Below, one piece after another: positions 1-6,432 of a stretch of DNA of 64,000 bases. Below the pieces are notes generated by a model. It was given only the letters and a program-made list of their open reading frames with translations, was not told the origin of the DNA and made no database searches. Every line of letters starts with the position of its first letter. The first letter of the stretch is position 1. This DNA comes from Pseudoalteromonas ulvae UL12. Its GTDB lineage: Bacteria > Pseudomonadota > Gammaproteobacteria > Enterobacterales > Alteromonadaceae. The stretch is taken from the NCBI RefSeq assembly GCF_014925405.1, contig NZ_AQHJ01000034.1, positions 248,001 to 312,000 on the forward strand, read 5' to 3'. Both the position numbers and the translations under genes were made by a program.

Positions 1-128
1 GGTTTAAGCAGTGCTTTACAGCTTTCGCATTCGTAATACCACTGACAAGCGTTTGTTAGCATGGTTTCCACCTTGCTAAATCCACATTCGGGGCAAGTGA
101 TTTTAGATTCTAGTTCTATACCTTGCAT
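1..128 (-). CDS. GDCCVxC-domain-type small metal-associated protein (partial, 3' end outside window)
   Basis: The minus-strand frame starts at ATG 128 and runs off the window start. The visible 42 residues begin MQGIELESKITCPECGF and carry two CxxC pairs (CPEC, CESC) around an ACQWYYEC stretch. This is the N-terminal half of the roughly 60-65-residue proteins named for a GDCCVxC motif, which would lie in the missing part. Such proteins are commonly encoded next to merT/merP/merC genes and are presumed to bind soft metals; their exact role is not established. The start lies 13 bases inside the end of merC, so the two genes are translationally coupled and share the mercury-responsive promoter. 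No signal peptide is visible. Confidence 0.75.
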   Translation of the reverse strand, partial: MQGIELESKITCPECGFSKVETMLTNACQWYYECESCKALLK

Positions 129-505
129 ACTGGTTCCTTAATGGGCTTAACAATATCTAAAATAGACATTACGACCATCCAAATGATCCCAAAGTAAAAT
201 AAGTAAGTGCTCCAGTCGTATTGCCATAAAGGATACAGGGTCAGCAATACTGCAATTGGGCCAATGACACTTAAAACGCCTCTCAATGAATCTCGATGTT
301 GATACCAATTATAGAAATTAACTAACAACGCTAGTGAAGCAAATAATGGCAATAAGGTGTTCACCGCTATCCCTTCAAAATGTGAAAGAAAACCTAACCC
401 AAGAGCGGATGCCAATGAGCCGAGTGCCGGAAAACATGCTGTGCAGCTAAGGGCGGCTAGCCAAACGCCACCAGAACCTACTTTATCTAGAATTTTATTG
501 ATCAT
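116..505 (-). CDS. merC: MerC-family mercuric ion transporter
   Basis: 129 residues, close to the usual MerC length. Four hydrophobic segments are visible (about 12-35, 45-64, 75-92, 98-115). The first contains the SCTACFPALGSLASALGLG signature, whose Cys pair (CTAC) is the metal-binding site known in MerC. The role is uptake of Hg(II) across the inner membrane for reduction or sequestration inside the cell. The ATG at 505 follows a GAGGT Shine-Dalgarno. It lies directly downstream of a MerR-type operator/promoter and upstream of, and overlapping, the GDCCVxC gene. No mercuric reductase is visible; merA may lie beyond the window edge or be absent. Confidence 0.88.
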   Translation of the reverse strand: MINKILDKVGSGGVWLAALSCTACFPALGSLASALGLGFLSHFEGIAVNTLLPLFASLALLVNFYNWYQHRDSLRGVLSVIGPIAVLLTLYPLWQYDWSTYLFYFGIIWMVVMSILDIVKPIKEPVCKV

Positions 506-530
506 AACTATCTACCTCAATTTTTAAGGT

Positions 531-562
531 AGTATAAACTCCGTACATAAGTACGGGGTCAA
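531..562 (-). promoter_or_regulatory. MerR-dependent mer promoter/operator
   Basis: On the minus strand, TTGACC (557-562) and TATACT (531-536) are separated by 20 bp (19 bp if the -10 is read as TTATAC), an over-long spacer typical of MerR-family activated promoters. The spacer contains the perfect dyad CCGTACATAAGTACGG (541-556) with the GTAC-N4-GTAC core of classical mer operators. It sits between merR and merC and points into merC. Confidence 0.9.
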
Positions 563-565
563 TAG

Positions 566-943
566 CTATTTAAGTGAATTTATAATGGGGCAGGTTTTTG
601 GGTCTTGATTGGCCTTGCAAGAATCTGTCATATCTTGAATCACGTTCTCTAATCGCTGTAAATCATCGATCTTATCTCGTATGAGTTGCAGCTTTTGCAA
701 CCCCATCGACTCTATATCTGCGCAATTTCCGCTGAGTGACATCAGTGATTCAATTTCTTTCAGCGTAAACCCTAATGCTTTAGCTTTCAGAATAAATTTG
801 AGTTGATTGACAAGGGCATCGCCATACATTCGGTAACCAGATTCTGGTTTTAAAGGCTGCTCTATCAGACCTTGACGCTCATAAAAACGGATTGTTTCAA
901 CGCTAATGTTAAGCTCTTTAGCAAGTTTACCTATGGTTTTCAT
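566..943 (-). CDS. merR: MerR, mercury-responsive transcriptional regulator
   Basis: 125 residues from the ATG at 943, which gives the standard MerR N-terminus MKTIGKLAKELNIS. A TTG at 958 would add five residues and is less likely. The winged HTH spans about 1-70, followed by the long dimerisation helix. Three cysteines sit at the expected Hg-binding places: one in SGNCADIE and a C-terminal pair in SCKANQDPKTCPII. This supports Hg(II) rather than Zn or Cu as ligand. Unusually, merR lies upstream of merC in the same direction rather than divergent from it, with the operator downstream of its stop codon. It should therefore control the merC promoter without necessarily repressing itself at that site. 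Confidence 0.9.
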   Translation of the reverse strand: MKTIGKLAKELNISVETIRFYERQGLIEQPLKPESGYRMYGDALVNQLKFILKAKALGFTLKEIESLMSLSGNCADIESMGLQKLQLIRDKIDDLQRLENVIQDMTDSCKANQDPKTCPIINSLK

Positions 944-1077
944 AAACAGGCTCTTCAATTAATAAGTGTCATTATACCAATATTCAAAATTGCCCTTAAT
1001 GTTGAAGAAATAATTCTCTCAATTATTATTGGTCACGGTTTTGTAATTGCTCACCGAGTCGATTGATATTCAGTGTA

Positions 1078-1257
1078 CTAACATTCTTCATCAGTTAGGT
1101 GAGCAGCACGTAATAGGCTTCTTATGTCATCTGTGTCAATGTTCTCATCCACTAATGCTTGTTGCAGAAGTACACTAACTTCAGGAGATGGAGACAAGTT
1201 TTCGAGCTTCATATTTGCTAAAGCTTGTTTGAGCGTGTGTGGATTTTTTATTTTCAC
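1078..1257 (-). CDS. Small VbhA-like antitoxin candidate (59 aa)
   Basis: A 59-residue minus-strand frame starts at GTG 1257. Its core reads QALANMKLENLSPSPEVSVL, then a helix and ITD-like acidic turn (NIDTDDIRSLLRAAH). Family knowledge: VbhA/antitoxin-helix proteins have the pattern A-x-x-(S/N)-x-x-(L/I)EGL-x-PS-x-E followed by a helix and GEI(T)xxE(L), and they inhibit Fic AMP-transferases. The resemblance is moderate, and the inhibitory (S/T)xxxE(G/N) motif is represented only by NMKLEN. No Fic toxin gene is visible beside it, so it would be an orphan or pair with a gene left of the window. The GTG start has no strong Shine-Dalgarno. Confidence 0.5.
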   Translation of the reverse strand: MKIKNPHTLKQALANMKLENLSPSPEVSVLLQQALVDENIDTDDIRSLLRAAHLTDEEC

Positions 1258-1340
1258 TGATTATAGTCTTAAGCTTGCGTATTCAAAGTAACACCAAAAC
1301 TAGAATTGAGATCTACTATAGATTTAGTTTGCCGCCAAGT

Positions 1341-1401
1341 AGTAACCTTTCAACGGTTACTATTTTGTACTCCTTTGAAAAGTAACCTCTCAAAGGTTAC
1401 T
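1341..1401. repeat. Two near-identical 21-bp palindromes, centres 40 bp apart
   Basis: The first copy (1341-1361) has arms AGTAACC/GGTTACT; the second (1381-1401) has arms AGTAACCT/AGGTTACT. Both surround a five- to seven-base centre containing TCAA. They lie in the 253-bp gap between the antitoxin-like gene and the small acidic gene. Forty bp is close to four helical turns, so both copies would face the same side of the DNA. Candidate operators for a dimeric regulator, or recombinase binding sites; not assigned. Confidence 0.75.
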
Positions 1402-1510
1402 TTTTCAAAAACTCAATCGTAAGCACCACTTCTTAGCATTTGCTGAACGGGAGAGTCTATGACCCTCATTCTATACTATAATTACTCAGGGCGAACTATA
1501 GAGGTTTACG

Positions 1511-1711
1511 ATGAATAGGAAACTTGAATTCAAGTACCCAAAACTTAGTGACGTTCTCGACTCGTTAGAATCCGACACTACAAGCTTTGACTATGCCGTT
1601 TCGAAAGATAACGAGTCCGATGATAAAATATATACATTTGAGACTCATCCTTTTTATTCGCAGGTTGGTGATCTAGGAGATCTTGAGATCCCCGATTCAG
1701 ATATTTACTAA
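1511..1711 (+). CDS. Small acidic hypothetical protein (66 aa)
   Basis: ATG at 1511 follows AGAGG seven bases upstream. A perfect TATAAT lies at 1477-1482, so this small gene looks expressed in its own right. The product is very acidic, especially at the C-terminus (GDLGDLEIPDSDIY), with no hydrophobic segment and no recognised domain. It converges on the recombinase gene on the other strand, with the two stop codons overlapping. Acidic small proteins on mobile elements can be DNA mimics or antitoxins, but nothing here shows that. Function unknown. Confidence 0.55.
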   Translation: MNRKLEFKYPKLSDVLDSLESDTTSFDYAVSKDNESDDKIYTFETHPFYSQVGDLGDLEIPDSDIY

Positions 1712-3057
1712 TTAATATCGCCGTCTTTTAGTTGGCTTTGTAGCTTTTGAATTTCTAATAACAGTGCCTGATTCTCTGCATCTTTTTGCTCTGCGCTTTC
1801 TATCGCTTTTTGCCTTTCTAACTCAAGGCGAGTTTTATCTGATTCTAGTTCACTAATTTTTAATGACTTCTTAAAAGATTCAGTTTGTTGCATCGTTCTT
1901 TTACGACTCGAAATATAGTCTTCTAGAGAGCCGGAGCTACGATGGGTCATCTCTTTTTCCATCTGAAGTGCAATTGCGGTTTCATTAGCACTAAAGCCTA
2001 GCTCTATTGCAGCGTCCAAATGCTTATCAAGGCTATCGCCTGAAAATTTATGACGTAATGAGTATATCGATTTACCTTTAGGCCAGCCAAGTTCTGTGGT
2101 GATTTCACTGAAGAGCTTGCTGATATTTTCCGCCGTTAATGGTTTAAAGTTGTTGGGGTCTATGAACAAATGACCATCGTAGTTGCCAGTATCAATGTTG
2201 GTGAGAAACTCTTCCAAATCATTCTCAACGAAATTCCTGACAGCGAGCACTGTTGAGAATCTAAAGCTCACTGGCATAGTATTTCCTTGCTTAGCCAGCT
2301 TTGGAACAATTGATAAACTATCTTGCTTGTTGAGGAAGAACTCTTTTTCGATGATTTCTTTAGAAAATTGAAGTCTACGATAGCTACTAACTGAAATCGG
2401 GCGGCTACCCGTTTCATTCATGATCTGTGCAATTAAGAGTAGTGACGCTCGCTCATAGCCCTGATATTCATTAACTATGTAATTATTTAGTTCTTCTAGC
2501 TCATACTCACTTGCATCTTTTCTGTTTCGGCTTCTCGTATCACAATCTCTAAATAATTCTGGATAAAGTGAATTATTATTTGGCTTTTCATTTCTAGATA
2601 CGGCGATTTCTTTCAATAATAATGATGATGTTATTTGATATGAAAACTTATTGGCCGGATCAAAACCAAGAATATTTGGGTGATATGTACCTTGCTTTTG
2701 TACCCAATGATAAAAGTTATAGATTGGCATCAAAAAATCACTGTTGACCGTTTGCTTGGCAACGTTTTCATTACCTCTGTAGCGAGAATCTGCTTTTGTT
2801 GCTTTTAAACAGAATGCCCTAAACTCCCTCATGCGTGAGTCGTTCATTTCAAGCCAGCTTATTTTATGTTTGCCAGAGTTTAAGAATTTAAATAATCGTC
2901 TGATAGCCTTTCGATAAGTGCGCTTGGTCTTAGGATCTCTATCAAGATTGATTAGAAAGTCAGTAGGCCCCCAAAGGACCTCTCCGTTGATATCTTGGTA
3001 AACATAGTGGTCTTGACGATCATAGCGTATCTTTGTTTCAGTAATACCGTTACTCAT
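1708..3057 (-). CDS. Tyrosine recombinase/integrase (third recombinase of the module)
   Basis: 449 residues from ATG 3057, chosen because GGAGG lies six bases upstream and the start overlaps the helicase stop (3050-3052) by eight bases. Residues about 40-140 form an N-terminal core-binding-type domain (DPKTKRTYRKAIRRLFKFL). The catalytic domain shows R in TGSRPISV, the box II variant YSLRHKFSG, MTHRSS, and the presumed nucleophile in SLEDYIS. The last 60 residues are a charged coiled coil rich in Glu, Lys and Gln, like the small proteins upstream. It should cut and rejoin DNA at the element ends. It is the last gene of the six-gene operon. Confidence 0.85.
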   Translation of the reverse strand: MSNGITETKIRYDRQDHYVYQDINGEVLWGPTDFLINLDRDPKTKRTYRKAIRRLFKFLNSGKHKISWLEMNDSRMREFRAFCLKATKADSRYRGNENVAKQTVNSDFLMPIYNFYHWVQKQGTYHPNILGFDPANKFSYQITSSLLLKEIAVSRNEKPNNNSLYPELFRDCDTRSRNRKDASEYELEELNNYIVNEYQGYERASLLLIAQIMNETGSRPISVSSYRRLQFSKEIIEKEFFLNKQDSLSIVPKLAKQGNTMPVSFRFSTVLAVRNFVENDLEEFLTNIDTGNYDGHLFIDPNNFKPLTAENISKLFSEITTELGWPKGKSIYSLRHKFSGDSLDKHLDAAIELGFSANETAIALQMEKEMTHRSSGSLEDYISSRKRTMQQTESFKKSLKISELESDKTRLELERQKAIESAEQKDAENQALLLEIQKLQSQLKDGDIN

Positions 3058-5281
3058 CTGAAACCTCCAATTTAAGCGGAACGCCACAATGTCTCTTAGC
3101 GCTAAACTCTGAGGCATCAACCGCATTGACTAATTGACTCCTATTGCCGATAAATAACATCGACTCTCTAGATGCGTTTATACATGTGTAAAGCCATGAT
3201 TTATCAATCAAATAGAAATTATCCAAAATAACTAAAGAATGATTAAATTGATTACCCTGAACCTTCTGAGCCGTAATTACATAACAAAGTGCAATACTTT
3301 CAATATCATTTAATGACAAATCGATACAATCACCGCCAATGTCTATCTTCATCCAACACTCACGTCCATATGCAACGACAGGCTTTTCGTAAACTTCTAC
3401 AATGTCTGCTAATGTGCCAACTGGTACATCGACAAATTTATTAGGTTTGGCAAAAATAATTGGCTCCCCCGCGTAGAAAATAGATTCTCCAATTTCTAGC
3501 TTTGCTACTTTTTTCCGATCAAAACGAACCCGTTGAATTTGGGAATTTATGCCATCGCACAATTGAGGACTAGAGCAAATGATCTTAGGTACATCACTTA
3601 ACATTGAAGTCAATTCAAACCAAATATTGGTCGCAACGGTACTAAGCATCTCGTGAGATTTATCTTCAGTATGGTAAATACTTAGGCTTTGTTCTTCTGA
3701 CACGTCAAATGCAGGAATAGCATCAAATACTGATGATGCAGCGCCACCAATTAAAGAGCTATACAGCCGTTGGATATCAGACTGGGACTCGGCACCGTTC
3801 ACTTCAATTAACTCTGTTAGGGCTTCATCTTTTAATTCAACAGCCTGTTTGAAAAACGATCCCGGACCTATAGGGGGTAATTTAAATTTATCGCCAATAA
3901 AGCAAATGTGAACGTTAAGAGGAATAACCTTTAAAAGTTTATACAGCGTTAACATATCAACTGAATTTGAATTTTCTATCAGGATAAGTGCCTCAGATAA
4001 TGCGCCTTTTAGGTTTCGCTTTTTTGCCTGTGAAATGAAGCGATTAATAGATTCTCCCTTTAAATTAGGCAGTATATTATCTTCATTACGAACAACTGAA
4101 TTAACTTTCCAAACGTTAATACCATTATTAAGGCATACATCAATGATGATCTGGGATAGCAAAGACTTTCCTGTTCCAGCTTCCCCGACAATAAAAGAAA
4201 CAGGCTGATTAAAGGCATTACCTAATGCCTGTAACTGGAGAGGATTTAGCTCAATATTATTGTTTTCTAGTACTGATAACGTTTCGCCAAACGCCAATGA
4301 ACTCCTATCAAATAGCTGCTTTATCTTAGATAAACGCCTGTGAAATAATGCATTTATTGCCTTCTCAATCGCCTGATGACCTAAAATTTGTATAGTGTTA
4401 TTTTGTTTGTTGAAACAAAGCGTCTGAAAAGCACAGTCTTCAACTTCATCAAGTTCTAGCTCAATTCCCGCTTCAATCAGCTCAGTTTTGACTTCATCAG
4501 CAGGTAATGCCATATCACCGTTATTGCTTAGTGCTGAATAGAGTAGTGATTCAATAAATGAAATCGCTCTACGCTTATCGTTCAAATTGATATCAAAATT
4601 AACTCTTAATTTTTTGTCTAGTGATTTCCATGTCCGCTTTGCAGCATTTACAGAGGTTATAGGATAGAGCAGATATGGATTCTTTTTTATCAGGCTACTT
4701 GCGTCATGTCCTAATAGCTGACGAGTCGCTTCAACATACTCAACTGGTAAATCGTGTCGTTCAAAAAATAGATTTAATTCAGTTTCACCAACAGCTTTAG
4801 CCCAACCATCACAAAGATTTTGGGCCATAACTGGTGAGATTTTTAGCTTTTTACAGTTAGATAACTTTTTAGCTGAGTAACTTTGTAAAACAGCTAATAA
4901 ATCTTCACCAAAAGCGAGCTTAAGTTTCTTCGCCCAATAGCTATTTATCCCGACGAAATGGGCGTTGTAGATAAGAAAATCACAAAGAACATCTGTTGTA
5001 ATTTCTGCGCTGGGGTGCTGCTTTGAAGCCTCATTAACAACAAACTGTGAGCCATACTCTTTATCAAAGAAATAATCACCAGTCGCCCTCCAGATTTCTC
5101 CTGTTTGTGGGATTGAGGTGATTGCACCGAATTCAGCCTTCACGATTATTTTTTCACGTGCAACCTTTAATAAAAAAATAGATGAAATACCACGTTTATC
5201 TTGTGTATGGTGCCGAACTAAAGTGACTACGCCTGTTAATTGCTTAACATCTTCGTGAAACGATATATTGCTTATTTGCAT
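3050..5281 (-). CDS. RecD2-like SF1B helicase-fold protein with degenerate Walker B
   Basis: 743 residues, about the size of RecD2. The order seen is an N-terminal OB-like segment (LTGVVTLVRHH), a central helix-hairpin-like region, and a helicase core from about 345. Motif I is intact (GEAGTGKS, about 366-373). Motif II, normally LIVDEASMVD, reads LILIENSNSVDM, so the Asp-Glu pair is Glu-Asn. Motif III is IGDKFKLPPIGPG. The late motifs VITAQKVQGNQF and LYTCINASRESML correspond to V and VI but with substitutions. It may bind ATP and DNA yet hydrolyse poorly, or have been recruited as a structural factor for recombination. Its start overlaps the preceding coiled-coil gene by ten bases. A RecD2-type gene inside a recombinase operon is unusual. 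Confidence 0.75.
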   Translation of the reverse strand: MQISNISFHEDVKQLTGVVTLVRHHTQDKRGISSIFLLKVAREKIIVKAEFGAITSIPQTGEIWRATGDYFFDKEYGSQFVVNEASKQHPSAEITTDVLCDFLIYNAHFVGINSYWAKKLKLAFGEDLLAVLQSYSAKKLSNCKKLKISPVMAQNLCDGWAKAVGETELNLFFERHDLPVEYVEATRQLLGHDASSLIKKNPYLLYPITSVNAAKRTWKSLDKKLRVNFDINLNDKRRAISFIESLLYSALSNNGDMALPADEVKTELIEAGIELELDEVEDCAFQTLCFNKQNNTIQILGHQAIEKAINALFHRRLSKIKQLFDRSSLAFGETLSVLENNNIELNPLQLQALGNAFNQPVSFIVGEAGTGKSLLSQIIIDVCLNNGINVWKVNSVVRNEDNILPNLKGESINRFISQAKKRNLKGALSEALILIENSNSVDMLTLYKLLKVIPLNVHICFIGDKFKLPPIGPGSFFKQAVELKDEALTELIEVNGAESQSDIQRLYSSLIGGAASSVFDAIPAFDVSEEQSLSIYHTEDKSHEMLSTVATNIWFELTSMLSDVPKIICSSPQLCDGINSQIQRVRFDRKKVAKLEIGESIFYAGEPIIFAKPNKFVDVPVGTLADIVEVYEKPVVAYGRECWMKIDIGGDCIDLSLNDIESIALCYVITAQKVQGNQFNHSLVILDNFYLIDKSWLYTCINASRESMLFIGNRSQLVNAVDASEFSAKRHCGVPLKLEVSDE

Positions 5282-5724
5282 GACACGTCACCATCATCCA
5301 AGTAAAGTTTTGGAATATACCGACCTGTTGCCAACAAAAACTCTTCTGAAGCCAGATCTAATTGAATAGAGTTAAGCTGTGTCTCTAATGCCTTAACTTT
5401 CAATTCAAGCTCACTATTTGAAACCGTATTTTCTAGATTTTCTTTTACTGAATTTTCTTCTTCAACATCATTAGACAGCTCAATCTCAAGCCCTTTTTGT
5501 TTTCGAACTAGCTTCTCTATTGGACCATCAGGATCAAATAATTTTTGTAGATCTTCATTCGTATCTAGGGTTGATTTAGGCACATTATGCATCTTGAAAA
5601 TTTGAGTCTTGTTAACCCGACCTTGATACAAAGGGATAACAGGCGAAGTATTTACCCAATCAGCTATCTTTTTAGCATTCTGTTTACCGATATCCTGAGA
5701 AGATTTTCTGCGCTTATTCACCAT
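5272..5724 (-). CDS. Small coiled-coil protein of the recombinase operon (150 aa)
   Basis: ATG 5724 follows a GGGGAAG Shine-Dalgarno. The N-terminal 80 residues are basic and may bind DNA (KRRKSSQDIGKQNAKKIADW, then QIFKMHNVPKSTLDTN). Residues about 85-130 are a Glu/Lys/Leu coiled coil. The pattern of an aromatic-containing N-terminal module followed by a coiled coil is shared with the 234-residue protein encoded three bases upstream, so the two may be diverged paralogs. No family is recognised. Position between recombinase and helicase genes suggests an accessory or directionality role in excision/integration; this is inference. Confidence 0.6.
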   Translation of the reverse strand: MVNKRRKSSQDIGKQNAKKIADWVNTSPVIPLYQGRVNKTQIFKMHNVPKSTLDTNEDLQKLFDPDGPIEKLVRKQKGLEIELSNDVEEENSVKENLENTVSNSELELKVKALETQLNSIQLDLASEEFLLATGRYIPKLYLDDGDVSCK

Positions 5725-5727
5725 TAT

Positions 5728-6432
5728 TTACTTCCCCGGAAAATCAATAATAGAGGTGCTCTCGTCAGCATTTTCGTAGCCGATACCATGTTCGTCTAAA
5801 AGCTTTTTCAGCTTTGTATTTTCGATACTGAGTTTCTTACTTTTTAGCTCAGACTGCTTAAGTAATTTTTTCTTCAGATCAAGCTGGGATTTTATAGACA
5901 AACGTACACTTTCAATCTGGTTTTCTAACGTGCAGTTCTCTTCTTCCAAGTATTTGTTAGTCACTCTAAGTTCAATTAATTCGTTTGCTAGCCCTTGGTG
6001 ATTAACTTTAGATACTTTAAGCTCTTCCTCTAGCTCTTGCAGGGCGTTCTTTTCTTTAGTGTTGGCTTGCAGCTTGGCCTTAAACTTCAGTCTTTCCCAA
6101 ATGTTTAGTTTATTTTTATCGCCATAAATTCTTAGCTTTAAGCTCGTAGGTATTGCATCCAGAGACTTTGCAGATGTTGTATATGTCGGAATATCATATT
6201 GCTTAACAACATCCTTACTATTTTGTTTACCGTTCCACTTTCTAAGCCCTGTAGGGCTGGTAGGGAAGAATTCAAGGACATATTTTCCTTTGTCATCAAC
6301 CTGTTTGTTACCATTAACTAATACAAAGGGGATTCCCTCGCTTGCCCACTTTTCAAGTATTTCCACTTTTCTTTCAATGCGCTCAAAAGCTTCTTTTTGT
6401 TGGGGATCTTGGGTTTGTTTTGTCTTAGCCAT
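5728..6432 (-). CDS. Coiled-coil accessory protein of the recombinase operon (234 aa)
   Basis: ATG 6432 follows GGAG and overlaps the end of the 789-residue recombinase gene by eight bases. The N-terminal 120 residues are a compact basic domain (WASEGIPFVLVNGNK; SPTGLRKWNGKQNSKDVV). Residues about 130-220 are a long coiled coil (QELEEELKVSKVN through LENQIESVRLSIKSQ). The arrangement recalls KfrA-like DNA-binding proteins and the small third member (GmtX) of gamma-mobile-trio modules, but I cannot confirm identity by eye. Likely a DNA-binding partner of the two large recombinases. Confidence 0.6.
   Translation of the reverse strand: MAKTKQTQDPQQKEAFERIERKVEILEKWASEGIPFVLVNGNKQVDDKGKYVLEFFPTSPTGLRKWNGKQNSKDVVKQYDIPTYTTSAKSLDAIPTSLKLRIYGDKNKLNIWERLKFKAKLQANTKEKNALQELEEELKVSKVNHQGLANELIELRVTNKYLEEENCTLENQIESVRLSIKSQLDLKKKLLKQSELKSKKLSIENTKLKKLLDEHGIGYENADESTSIIDFPGK

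Noticed and set aside
872..1066. 64-residue plus-strand open frame overlapping the merR start
   Set aside because: Runs opposite to merR over its conserved HTH codons, with no Shine-Dalgarno; a shadow of merR plus AT-rich gap.
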